Shown: positions 41,239 through 48,943 of the stretch, piece after piece | Position numbering within the stretch: position 1 is the first letter of the stretch | How the letters are laid out: every line of letters begins with the position of its first letter | Source: an uncultured Eubacteriales bacterium | Lineage (GTDB): Bacteria; Bacillota; Clostridia; Oscillospirales; Oscillospiraceae | Assembly: GCA_900549545.1 (NCBI GenBank) | Contig: URPA01000004.1 | Coordinates: 1 to 64,000, forward strand | DNA length: 64,000 nt | Reading direction: 5' to 3' | The notes under the pieces: generated by a model | What the model was told of the DNA's origin: nothing | Database searches by the model: none | Seen by the model: only the letters and a program-made list of their open reading frames with translations | Translations under genes and position numbers: made by a program

Positions 41239-41712
41239 TCATTTGAAATGCTTCTCTTCCAGCTCCGCGAGAGCCGCCTTCTGAGAATGGAGAAAATCTA
41301 TCCGCCACTGGGGGAAGTCCTGCACGAATTCGGTGTTCAGAAAGGTATCGACTATCTCACAGGCCATTGTCGGCCCGACGATGAAGCCACCGAGGCACAG
41401 AACGTTCGCGTCGTTTATTTTCCTCGCGTACATCGCGGCGTACTGGCTCTCCACAACGGCGGCATACACGCCCTTGTGCTTGTTGGCGGCAATGGACATG
41501 CCCATGCCCGTCCCGCAGACGAGAATGGCCCGCTGCACCTGACCGGCAGATATCGCGTCACCGGCCACGTCCGCGATGTGGACGAAGGTCTTAGGCTCAT
41601 CCAGCGTTACCGTGCCTATGTCCTCATATTCAAGCTCAAGCTCACGCAGGTGTTGGGCGATGGCCTCTTTCAAGGCGAAGCCGCCCTTGTCCGCTCCTAT
41701 TAAAATCTTCAT
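41239..41712 (-). CDS. RpiB/LacAB-family isomerase with altered active site
   Basis: A 157-residue sugar-phosphate isomerase of the RpiB/LacAB fold. The catalytic Cys66 is present in ILVCGTGMGMSIAANK. Two usual histidines are not: the HxG near the N-terminus reads GADKGGF (His10 to Lys9), and the HND motif that opens the sugar ring reads INDANVL (His99 to Ile99). One of the two C-terminal phosphate arginines is also lost (FPQWRID). An open-chain substrate with an unusual charged group, such as a tetrose phosphate or a sulfonated tetrose, would fit (inference). It is the first gene of the metabolic part, separated from the transporter genes by a hairpin. Confidence 0.85.
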   Translation of the reverse strand: MKILIGADKGGFALKEAIAQHLRELELEYEDIGTVTLDEPKTFVHIADVAGDAISAGQVQRAILVCGTGMGMSIAANKHKGVYAAVVESQYAAMYARKINDANVLCLGGFIVGPTMACEIVDTFLNTEFVQDFPQWRIDFLHSQKAALAELEEKHFK

Positions 41713-41749
41713 CAGACGTTATCTCCAATACTTTTATGGGATTTTTGTG

Positions 41750-41782
41750 AAAGACCTGCTTTTAATTATAAAGCAGGTCTTT
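41750..41782 (-). terminator. Hairpin between transporter and metabolic genes
   Basis: AAAGACCTGCTT (41750-41761) pairs exactly with AAGCAGGTCTTT (41771-41782). On the minus strand it lies after the second ATPase stop and before the RpiB-like start. The run after it is only CACAAAAAT, so it is more likely an attenuator or stability element than a full stop. Confidence 0.5.
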
Positions 41783-41793
41783 CCGGCCGCACT

Positions 41794-42540
41794 TTACCAC
41801 CACTTGATCTGATCCGTTATATAATTGCGCAGTCTGATAAATTCCGGATCGGTAACATCTCTGGGGCGGGGCAGGTCGATTTTGACCTCCTCCTTTATCT
41901 TGGCGGGCTTGTTGGTCAAGATCAGCACTCGCTCGGCAAGGTAAACGGCTTCTTCAATATTATGGGTTATAAATACGACGGTGGTGCCCATCTCTTTCCA
42001 GAGGCGGATAACTTCATCCTCCAGATAAAAACGGAGCTTGATGTCCATCTGGCCGTAAGGCTCGTCCATGAGCAGCAGGTCAGGCTGCATGGCAAAGGCG
42101 CGGCCGATGATAATGCGCTGGGCGGTGGAGACGGAGAGCTGGTGGGGGTATTTGTCCCTGAATTCCTCAAGACCCAGCAGCTTTATCATGTTTTCCACGC
42201 GCTTGTCTATTTCGGCCTTGGGCATGTTCTTTATCTCCATGCCAAAGCGCAGATTCTTTTCAACCGTCAGCCAGGGCATAGAAGACGGCTCCTGAAACAC
42301 GACGGCCAGATTGTGCTTTTTCGGGTCGGCAGGCTCGCCGTCAATATACAGCTCGCCCTTGGTGGGCATATAGATGCGGGTGAGCAGGTTGAGGAAGGTG
42401 GTCTTGCCGCAGCCGGTGGGGCCGACAACGCAGAGAAATTCACCTTTCCTGATGTTGAAAGAGACATCGTCGAGAACATGCAGGTTGCCAAAATACTTGG
42501 TCAGATGTTCTACGCGAACTTTGTATTCCTGATTATCCAT
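41794..42540 (-). CDS. Taurine/nitrate-type ABC ATPase B (intact nucleotide site residues, degenerate signature)
   Basis: A 248-residue ATPase of the SsuB/TauB class. Walker A (GPTGCGKT, 40-47), the Q-loop, Walker B (LLLMDEPY, Asp159-Glu160) and the H-loop His193 are intact. The ABC signature, which should read LSGGQ, is LSVST (135-139). In the predicted heterodimer this signature completes the ATP site of the other ATPase (42553-43320), so that site should be poor, while this protein's own nucleotide site is completed by the partner's good signature. The start is the ATG at 42540 behind GGGAGG. Confidence 0.9.
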   Translation of the reverse strand: MDNQEYKVRVEHLTKYFGNLHVLDDVSFNIRKGEFLCVVGPTGCGKTTFLNLLTRIYMPTKGELYIDGEPADPKKHNLAVVFQEPSSMPWLTVEKNLRFGMEIKNMPKAEIDKRVENMIKLLGLEEFRDKYPHQLSVSTAQRIIIGRAFAMQPDLLLMDEPYGQMDIKLRFYLEDEVIRLWKEMGTTVVFITHNIEEAVYLAERVLILTNKPAKIKEEVKIDLPRPRDVTDPEFIRLRNYITDQIKWW

Positions 42541-42552
42541 AGATACCTCCCA

Positions 42553-43320
42553 TTAAAGAGCAAGGTCAGTGTTGTCGGAAATGTCCTTGCGGATGCGCAG
42601 GAACTCCGGGTCGGTGAAGTTTCTGGGGCGCTGGAGACCGCTCAGGTCGTACACCTGCTTGACCTGAGCCGGGCACTTGCTCAGAAGGACTATGCGGTCG
42701 GCAAGGTAGACGGCTTCCTCGATGTTGTTGGTGACAAAGATGATGGTGCGCTTCTCGCTCTCCCAGATGCGGAGCACTTCTTCCTGCATCGCGTATCTGG
42801 TCTGGGCGTCAAGCTGGCCGAAAGGCTCGTCCATGAGCAGAATCTCCGGGCTGTTGGTGTATGCCCTGGCGATGCCCACGCGCTGCTTCATGCCGCCGGA
42901 GAGCTGATGGGGATAGGAATTTTCAAAGCCGGTGAGACCCACCAGGTCAATGTACTTCTGGGCGATCTCGCGGCGCTGCTTCTTGTCCATGCCGGATATC
43001 TCAAGCCCGAACTCAACGTTGCCCATAACCGTCCGCCAGGGCATGAGGTTGAGGGACTGGAACACCATCCCTATGCGCTCGTCGTTGCCGTGTATCTCCT
43101 CGCCGTCAAGGTAGACATGGCCGGAGATGGCCTTGTCAAGGCCGGCGATAATATTCATAAGGACGGTCTTGCCGCAGTGCCCCGGCCCGAGAACCACCAG
43201 AAACTCGTTGTCCCGAACCTCCATGGAGACATTATCTACGACCTGCTTTACATCGTCCTTCACGATAAAGCCCTGAGAAATGTTCTCGAGCTTCAGGATC
43301 ACTTTGTTTTTCTCGTCCAT
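42553..43320 (-). CDS. Taurine/nitrate-type ABC ATPase A (good signature, atypical Walker A, no H-loop His)
   Basis: A 255-residue ATPase of the SsuB/TauB class. The signature LSGGM (140-144) and Walker B (LLMDEPF, Asp164-Glu165) are good. The Walker A reads GPGHCGKT (45-52), with His in place of the usual Gly. The switch His is Asn198 (VTNNIEEA where others read VTHDIEEA). These defects fall in the same composite site as the LSVST signature of ATPase B. The start is the ATG at 43320, inside the 3' end of the permease gene; the two overlap by 22 bases. The first codon could also be the TTG 6 bases earlier. Confidence 0.9.
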   Translation of the reverse strand: MDEKNKVILKLENISQGFIVKDDVKQVVDNVSMEVRDNEFLVVLGPGHCGKTVLMNIIAGLDKAISGHVYLDGEEIHGNDERIGMVFQSLNLMPWRTVMGNVEFGLEISGMDKKQRREIAQKYIDLVGLTGFENSYPHQLSGGMKQRVGIARAYTNSPEILLMDEPFGQLDAQTRYAMQEEVLRIWESEKRTIIFVTNNIEEAVYLADRIVLLSKCPAQVKQVYDLSGLQRPRNFTDPEFLRIRKDISDNTDLAL

Positions 43321-44120
43321 GGACAAATCAACCTTTCTGCAAATTGAGTGATGATGGCAAGCAGAGCACCGACAATGCCGATGGTAATCATGCCTGTCAG
43401 CACGAGGGGCATATCCATTGAATCCATACCGCGGGAGATGAGCAGACCCACGCCGGAATCGCCCGCGCCAAGCATCTCGGCGGCGAGAACGGCCATCCAG
43501 GCTGCACTGGTGGAGGTACGCACACCGGCGAATATGGCGTCAAGGGAGGAGGGGATCGCTATTTTGAAAAGCCTCTGAGCGGGGGTCGCGTTAAACACGG
43601 TGCCCACATCGAGATACATCTTGTCCACTGTGCTCAGGCCCGCTTTGACGTTGATGACGACACTCTGGAGAGAGCCGAAGATAACGATGATTATCTTGGA
43701 CAGCTCGCCCGCACCGTTCCACAGGGTGATAAGAGGGATCCACGCGAGCGGCGGAATGGCGCGGAACGCGTCAAACAGCGGGGAGAAGAAGGCGCGAAGC
43801 TTCGGGAACCAGCCTATCATAATGCCGAAGGCGATGCCGAAGGTCCAGTCAAAGAGTAGCGCCAGACCGACACGCCTCAAGCTCGCCAGAGCGTGGAGGA
43901 TAAGGTTTCTCTTCTTGACCGGGTGAGTGAAGAGTCTGACGGTCCTCTCCCAGACCTCCGCCGGGGAGGGGAAGTTCGCGTTGCTGCTTGACGACGAGGC
44001 TACGAGCCACAGCAGTATCAGCAGCAATATGGACACAATGGGGAGAATTTTGTATGCAATATGCAGTCTGCGTTCCCTGATTTCCGCAGAACTGAGATTT
44101 TCGGTAGATATTTTTTTCAT
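43299..44120 (-). CDS. Taurine/nitrate-type ABC permease 2
   Basis: A 273-residue SsuC/TauC-class permease with six hydrophobic helices and the ATPase-contact region GTVFNATPAQRLFKIAIPSSLDAIFAGVRTS. The ATG at 44120 overlaps the stop of the first permease gene (ATGA), so I chose it over the GTG 12 bases earlier. It is clearly different from permease 1, which fits a heterodimeric channel matched to the two different ATPases. Confidence 0.88.
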   Translation of the reverse strand: MKKISTENLSSAEIRERRLHIAYKILPIVSILLLILLWLVASSSSSNANFPSPAEVWERTVRLFTHPVKKRNLILHALASLRRVGLALLFDWTFGIAFGIMIGWFPKLRAFFSPLFDAFRAIPPLAWIPLITLWNGAGELSKIIIVIFGSLQSVVINVKAGLSTVDKMYLDVGTVFNATPAQRLFKIAIPSSLDAIFAGVRTSTSAAWMAVLAAEMLGAGDSGVGLLISRGMDSMDMPLVLTGMITIGIVGALLAIITQFAERLICPWTRKTK

Positions 44121-44953
44121 AGTTTCTTCCACCCCAATACGAGATTTTCACACTTGCTGATCAGGAGCGAAATAAGCACGCCGATAATACCGATGACGAC
44201 TATGCCGAGGATAATAAGGTCAACACGGCCGTAGCTTCTGCCCTGAAGGATCATGAAGCCCAGACCGCTGGAGGCGGCCAGCATTTCCGCCGCGACCAGA
44301 GTTGCCCAGGCATTGCCTATGGCGACCTTGATGCCGGCGAAGGTCATGGTCATGGAGGAGGGGATGCCCACCTTCCAGAAGCAGGTGAAGTTGGAAGCGC
44401 CGAAGGTCTTGCCAACGTTGATGAGGACTTCCTTGGTCTGCCTGATGCCGGTGTAGGAGTTGATCAGGCAGGGCACGAAGGCCGAGAAGAAGACGATAAA
44501 CGCCTTGGATTTAAGACCGATGCCCATCCAGACTATCGTGAGCGGGATCCACGACACAGGAGGGATCGGACGGATGATTTCAAAAATAGGACGCATGAAC
44601 GCGTCAAAGCCACGGTACCAGCCCATAAGCCAGCCCATGGGTATGCCAATAAGCATCGCCAGGCCGTAGCCGGTGAGGGCGATCTTAAGGCTGGACCAGA
44701 TGTTGACCATAAGTACAGCCCCGTCGGGGTTCGGGTCGGTGAGTTTTACGATAAAGAGCTTGAATATCTCAAGCACGCTGCACAGCTTGCGGCTGTCAAC
44801 GATATGAAACATAACGAGAGATTCCCAGATGATAAGCAGCAGCAGCACACCGGAGACGGACAGGATAATGTCCCTGTACTTAATCCGTTTCTGCTCTGTT
44901 TTCATCTGGGTAACCATCTGTTCGCTGGTCAAAATATCAGGAGTATCTTTCAA
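44117..44953 (-). CDS. Taurine/nitrate-type ABC permease 1
   Basis: A 278-residue SsuC/TauC-class permease with six hydrophobic helices and the contact loop GKTFGASNFTCFWKVGIPSSMTMTFAGIK. It is the first gene after the binding protein and behind an attenuator-type terminator, so it should be made at a lower level than the binding protein. With permease 2 it would form the channel. Confidence 0.9.
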   Translation of the reverse strand: MKDTPDILTSEQMVTQMKTEQKRIKYRDIILSVSGVLLLLIIWESLVMFHIVDSRKLCSVLEIFKLFIVKLTDPNPDGAVLMVNIWSSLKIALTGYGLAMLIGIPMGWLMGWYRGFDAFMRPIFEIIRPIPPVSWIPLTIVWMGIGLKSKAFIVFFSAFVPCLINSYTGIRQTKEVLINVGKTFGASNFTCFWKVGIPSSMTMTFAGIKVAIGNAWATLVAAEMLAASSGLGFMILQGRSYGRVDLIILGIVVIGIIGVLISLLISKCENLVLGWKKL

Positions 44954-45104
44954 TTATATCCCTACCTTCCGTGTTATCGGCAGATGTTCTGTGAAAGCCA
45001 AAGCTTTGAGGGCTGTACATTTTGTATAATCCCATGTTCGGCTTTACGGTGTGGATTCGGATGTGTCAGCATGTCGGTGCATACCTGCTGCTTTGTGCTG
45101 ATTC

Positions 45105-45139
45105 AAAAAGCTGGGCCGACCTGAAAAAGCCGGCCCAGC
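45105..45139 (-). terminator. Attenuator/terminator after the binding-protein gene
   Basis: Read on the minus strand: stem GCTGGGCCG/CGGCCCAGC (45139-45131 with 45118-45110) followed by TTTTT. It lies 31 bases after the stop codon of the binding-protein gene and before the permease genes. Confidence 0.75.
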
Positions 45140-45169
45140 GCTGGTTATTATGTGTGGATGCCCGGAAAA

Positions 45170-46324
45170 TTATCTGCCGAGCAGCTCCTTGACCTCAAGG
45201 GCGACGGAGTTATCGACAAGACCGCCGGAGAGCCATGCGGCACGCTGCTCAACGGTGTACTTGCCCTCGCTCAGGAAGAAGTTATAGCCCTGAAGGATAT
45301 CCTCTTCGACCTTGAGCAGGTTGCGGCCGGCTTCGTCATTGAACTCACCCTCGGTGGTGAAGCTCTCAATGTACTCGTCCACGGTGGGAGCGGCGAGCCA
45401 CTCAACAGAGCGTCTTGCAACATCCTCAGTGACGAGGAAGCCCTCTTCCTCGCAGTGGTTGTAGAACATCTCGGCAGCCTCATCGGGGTTGGCGTAGAGC
45501 CACTCGGCGGCGAGACGCTCAACAGCGACAACAGTGCTGACCAGAGTGTGGTTGGCCTCAAGGAAATCGGGGTGCACGAAGGAGCCGCAGATGGGGCTGT
45601 TGCCAAGCTGGCCGGAATCGCTGACACGGAACAGGCCCGCATCGTCAGCCGCGAAGGCAATGGCGTTCCAGACGCACAGGACATCGCCGGTGCCGCCGGA
45701 GAAGACGGTCAGGGCGTTGGCAACGTCGGCATTGGTGCTGACAACGTCAGCCAGGGACAGGCCCATGCTCTGCAGGTAAGCGGTCAGAGCAAACTGAGCG
45801 GTGGTGCCGGTGGGATAGACGCACTCGGCACCCTTCCAGAGCTCGGGATTGGCGGGGTCTTTGGCGATCTCAGAGTCGGGACGCACGAAGATGGCCATGT
45901 TGTCCTCATAGTCGGTGTTCTCAATGAAGACATAGTCATAGGTGGACAGGGAGATGGCGATGCCGCCCAGACCAAGGCAGCAAATATCCCAGTCGTTGCC
46001 GGCTTCCAGCATGGCGGGGCCGCCGGTGAAGGGGACAAACTCGATATCAATGTTCAGAGCGTCAAAAACACCGAGCTGATCGGCGAAGTAAGACATGTAG
46101 GAGTGAATGGAGCCGGTGAATATGGCGTATCTGATGTGCTGGGTCTCCTCAAAGGGAGTCAGACCCCAGGTGAGGTCTTCTGCAGGCTCGGCGTTATCGA
46201 CGGGAGCATCAGCAGGGGCTTCGCTGTCTGCGGGGGCTTTGGACTCAGCCGGGGCGGAAGAGCCGCAAGCGGCCAGAGCGAAAACCATGCAGAGCGCAAG
46301 GATGAGTGCCAGAATCTTTTTCAT
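45170..46324 (-). CDS. Taurine/nitrate-type ABC substrate-binding lipoprotein (NMT1/SsuA-like)
   Basis: A 384-residue lipoprotein: signal peptide ending LAAC (Cys20), acidic Ala/Pro linker, then an NMT1/SsuA-type domain (YFADQLGVFDALNIDIEF, TGGPAMLEAGNDWDICCLGLGG, YPTGTTAQFALTAYL). The class binds taurine, alkane sulfonates, nitrate or thiamine precursors. The start is the ATG at 46324 (AAGGAAAG site); a longer frame to 46489 runs through promoter DNA. It is the first gene of the cluster, with a LacI-type gene transcribed the other way. Confidence 0.9.
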   Translation of the reverse strand: MKKILALILALCMVFALAACGSSAPAESKAPADSEAPADAPVDNAEPAEDLTWGLTPFEETQHIRYAIFTGSIHSYMSYFADQLGVFDALNIDIEFVPFTGGPAMLEAGNDWDICCLGLGGIAISLSTYDYVFIENTDYEDNMAIFVRPDSEIAKDPANPELWKGAECVYPTGTTAQFALTAYLQSMGLSLADVVSTNADVANALTVFSGGTGDVLCVWNAIAFAADDAGLFRVSDSGQLGNSPICGSFVHPDFLEANHTLVSTVVAVERLAAEWLYANPDEAAEMFYNHCEEEGFLVTEDVARRSVEWLAAPTVDEYIESFTTEGEFNDEAGRNLLKVEEDILQGYNFFLSEGKYTVEQRAAWLSGGLVDNSVALEVKELLGR

Positions 46325-46383
46325 TTCAGTCTTTCCTTTCTTTGAAAAAATGTTGGGCCATTTACAATGGGTATCTGCATTAT

Positions 46384-46411
46384 ATTTTATCTGACGGGAG
46401 CTTTTCGTCAA
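46384..46411 (-). promoter_or_regulatory. Promoter of the transporter/metabolic cluster
   Basis: On the minus strand, TTGACG (46411-46406), a 16-base spacer, and TAAAAT (46389-46384), about 60 bases upstream of the binding-protein start. Confidence 0.6.
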
Positions 46412-46424
46412 GCGTAAATTACGC
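46412..46424. promoter_or_regulatory. Palindrome GCGTAA-A-TTACGC upstream of the cluster promoter
   Basis: A perfect 13-base dyad abuts the -35 box of the minus-strand promoter. It is a candidate operator for the divergent LacI-type regulator. Confidence 0.4.
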
Positions 46425-46466
46425 AAACGATTTTGTTGTGCAGTTTGGACAAAAAACGGTTTTTTC

Positions 46467-46482
46467 AACGCAATGTTGCGTT
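46467..46482. promoter_or_regulatory. Palindrome AACGCAA-TG-TTGCGTT over the LacI-gene promoter
   Basis: A perfect 7-bp dyad overlaps the -35 box of the regulator's own promoter, as expected for autoregulation. Confidence 0.5.
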
Positions 46483-46504
46483 TAAGCAAAGAATCGTGTA
46501 TAAT
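46476..46504 (+). promoter_or_regulatory. Promoter of the LacI-type regulator
   Basis: TTGCGT at 46476-46481, a 17-base spacer, and TATAAT at 46499-46504. Confidence 0.6.
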
Positions 46505-46554
46505 AAAAACAGGAAAAAAGAGAAAAGATTTTATAAAACAGGGGATTTATTTAT

Positions 46555-47565
46555 ATGAGTACAATAAAAGACGTGGCCAAGCTTGCGGGAGTTTCGCCGT
46601 CAACGGTTTCGCGGGTGCTGAGCGGGGAGGGGCCTTCCGCAGCCTCGGAAAAGACCAAGGAAAAAATCTGGGAGGCTGTGCGCATAACCGGCTACTCCGT
46701 CAATGAGAGCGCGCGCAGGCTGCGCAAAAAGGAGAACGGGGCGAAGGAAGCCGAGCAGGTGGTTGACTTTATTCTCGCCCGTGAGCTGGATTATTTTCTT
46801 GACCCGTTTTTATCCTCGCTGCGCCGGGTGATAGAGGAAAATCTTTTCAAGCGTGGTTACCGGGTGCGCTCTCAGCTCGGCCTGTCGGATATTAAGACGC
46901 AGCTCAGCACGGCGCGCAAGGAGAAGGGCTCCGCCGTCATTCTGGGCAGAATAGATATGCAGAGTCTGAAGGTGCTGAAAAATACCTATCAAAACCTGAT
47001 TTACGCCGGACTTCAGGACTTGGAGCTGGGCATAGACAGCGTGATTTGCAGCGGCTATGACGCGGTCGCCGTGGCGATGGATTACCTTGTCTCAATGGGG
47101 CACAACAAAATCTGCTATATTGGCGAAACCAAGAACGAGCAGCGCTACAACGCCTATCTTGATAAGGTCAGGGAGCACGGCATCGCCAGCGGCAAAGACC
47201 TTATAATAGATGTGCTCTTCACCCCGAGCGACAGCTATTACGGCCTGAAAAAGGCGCTGGATCACGAGCTTGACTGCACGGCCATCGTCTGCGCCAATGA
47301 TATCTCGGCCGTGGGCGTTCTCAAGGCGCTCAAGGAGGCGCGGATCGCCGTGCCGGAGGATATATCCATCATCGGCATAAACGACGTGGAAAATATCCGC
47401 TATCTTGAACCGATGCTGACAACCATGTCCATCCCGGCGGAGGAGATGGGCGGCCATGTGGTGAAGCTGCTGGTGGACAGGATGGAGAAGGCCCACAGCG
47501 CACCGGTGAAGCTGTATATCCCGAGCACCCTTGTCAAGCGCGATTCCTGCGCCGATATACACTGA
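46555..47565 (+). CDS. LacI/GalR-family transcriptional regulator
   Basis: A 336-residue regulator: N-terminal LacI HTH (TIKDVAKLAGVSPSTVSRVLSG, residues 2-23) with the hinge helix near residue 55, and a PBP-type effector domain to the end (SVICSGYDAVAVAMDYLV, IICANDISAVG-type loop, IGINDVENIRYL). It is divergent from the transporter cluster and upstream of glycerol dehydrogenase, so it probably controls both; three palindromes lie in the two flanking gaps. The effector is probably a free or phosphorylated intermediate of the pathway (inference). Confidence 0.93.
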   Translation: MSTIKDVAKLAGVSPSTVSRVLSGEGPSAASEKTKEKIWEAVRITGYSVNESARRLRKKENGAKEAEQVVDFILARELDYFLDPFLSSLRRVIEENLFKRGYRVRSQLGLSDIKTQLSTARKEKGSAVILGRIDMQSLKVLKNTYQNLIYAGLQDLELGIDSVICSGYDAVAVAMDYLVSMGHNKICYIGETKNEQRYNAYLDKVREHGIASGKDLIIDVLFTPSDSYYGLKKALDHELDCTAIVCANDISAVGVLKALKEARIAVPEDISIIGINDVENIRYLEPMLTTMSIPAEEMGGHVVKLLVDRMEKAHSAPVKLYIPSTLVKRDSCADIH

Positions 47566-47583
47566 AACACGCAACTCAAAACG

Positions 47584-47622
47584 AAAGCGTTTCCCGAAAA
47601 TGCGATTTAGGGAGACGCTTTT
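47584..47622 (+). terminator. Terminator of the LacI-type gene
   Basis: AAAGCGTTTCCC (47584-47595) pairs with GGGAGACGCTTTT (47610-47622), one mismatch, ending in a T-run. Confidence 0.65.
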
Positions 47623-47636
47623 GGCATATTTTCACA

Positions 47637-47652
47637 ACGAAAACGTTTTCGT
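47637..47652. promoter_or_regulatory. LacI-type operator ACGAAAACGTTTTCGT
   Basis: A perfect 16-bp palindrome with the central CG typical of LacI/GalR operators, 9 bases upstream of the -35 box of the glycerol dehydrogenase promoter. Confidence 0.6.
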
Positions 47653-47661
47653 ATTTTACAT

Positions 47662-47690
47662 TTGACTTTCGCGGCGCGCGTAAATATAAT
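47662..47690 (+). promoter_or_regulatory. Promoter of the glycerol dehydrogenase gene
   Basis: TTGACT at 47662-47667, a 17-base spacer, and TATAAT at 47685-47690. Confidence 0.75.
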
Positions 47691-47743
47691 CTCATAAGAA
47701 AAAGCTTTTGCTGTACATATAATTAACAGGAGGAAAGCTGCAA

Positions 47744-48895
47744 ATGAACGAGAACAGAACCAGAAGCGATATTCTGCTGCCCAACAATTCCAGAGGGTTT
47801 GGCTGCCCCCAGAAATATATTCAGGGCGCGGGAGAGTTTAACAATGTGTTTGCCTACGGCAGCAAGCACGGGAACAAGTTCCTCTTTATTGTTGACGGCG
47901 GTGTGTACGATATGATCAGCGCCATGATAGCCGCGATTGAGGATAAATGCGGCTGCGGCTATGAGATTATCAAATTTGCCGGCGAGTGCTGCATGGAAAA
48001 TGTCATGGAGCTGGCCGATGTTGTGCGCAAGTATAGCTGCAATGTGCTGGTGGGCGTCGGCGGCGGCAAGGCGCTTGACGTGGCGAAGCTCGTTGGCGAC
48101 GAGGTGGATATGCCCCGCATTATTGTGCCCACTTCCGCCTCCAGCGATGCGCCCGCAGCCGACTGGGCGGCGGTCTACACCCCGGAAGGCGTGCATATCT
48201 CCGGCAGAGCCACAAGGCGCAGCACGGAGCTGGTGCTTGTGGATTCAAAAATTATCGTCGGCGCGCCCGCAAGGCTCTTCTCCGCCGGCATAGGCGACGC
48301 GCTCGCCACCTGGTATGAGGCGCAGGCCTGCCGCAGTGCTTACACCCCTAACTGCGTGGGCAGGGGATACCTGAGCTGCCGCGCCGGTATGGCAGTGTCC
48401 AGAGAGTGCCACGAGATTCTTATGGAGGACGGCGCCGCCGCGCTCGAGGCGGTGAAGGCGAAGGTCGTTACCGAGGCGGTGGAGAATGTCATCGAGGCCA
48501 ATACCCTGCTGAGCGGCCTTGGCTTTATTAACGGCGGCCTTGCCGGAAGCCACGGTTTCCACAACGGCTTTTCCAACATTCCCGGCAGCAAGAAGTCCCT
48601 CCATGGCGAGATTGTGGCCTTCGGCCTGCTGTGCCAGCTCGTTCTGGAAAATGCCCCCAAGGAGACTATTGACGAGACGCTTGCGTTCCTGCATGAGACA
48701 GACCTGCCCGTGACCCTCGAGCAGATCGGCATTGAGCGCACGGAGGAAAACCTCAACATCATCGCCGAGCATACGCTCAACAAGAACATACTTATCCATC
48801 ACGAGCCCTTTGCCGTCAGCCTTGATTCGCTCAAGAGTGCCATAATCACCGCCGACAACAGAGGCAAGGCATATCTCGAGTCCCTCAAGGGTTGA
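47744..48895 (+). CDS. gldA: Glycerol-dehydrogenase-type iron/zinc alcohol dehydrogenase
   Basis: A 383-residue metal-dependent NAD alcohol dehydrogenase. GVGGGKALDVAKLVGDEV and VPTSASSDAP match the NAD and dihydroxyacetone region of GldA, and the metal ligands are expected in GDALATWYEA, AGSHGFHNG and LHGE. It has its own promoter with a LacI-type operator and is adjacent to the LacI-type gene. It could reduce a pathway aldehyde or ketone (dihydroxyacetone, glycolaldehyde or sulfoacetaldehyde) to the alcohol to recycle NADH during fermentation (inference). A bidirectional terminator follows. Confidence 0.9.
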   Translation: MNENRTRSDILLPNNSRGFGCPQKYIQGAGEFNNVFAYGSKHGNKFLFIVDGGVYDMISAMIAAIEDKCGCGYEIIKFAGECCMENVMELADVVRKYSCNVLVGVGGGKALDVAKLVGDEVDMPRIIVPTSASSDAPAADWAAVYTPEGVHISGRATRRSTELVLVDSKIIVGAPARLFSAGIGDALATWYEAQACRSAYTPNCVGRGYLSCRAGMAVSRECHEILMEDGAAALEAVKAKVVTEAVENVIEANTLLSGLGFINGGLAGSHGFHNGFSNIPGSKKSLHGEIVAFGLLCQLVLENAPKETIDETLAFLHETDLPVTLEQIGIERTEENLNIIAEHTLNKNILIHHEPFAVSLDSLKSAIITADNRGKAYLESLKG

Positions 48896-48907
48896 GTATA
48901 CGAAATA

Positions 48908-48940
48908 AAAAATGCGAACCACAACGTGGTTCGCATTTTT
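48908..48940. terminator. Bidirectional terminator
   Basis: A 15-bp stem (48908-48922 with 48926-48940) with A- and T-tracts lies between gldA and the convergent mnmA. Confidence 0.92.
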
Positions 48941-48943
48941 TGT

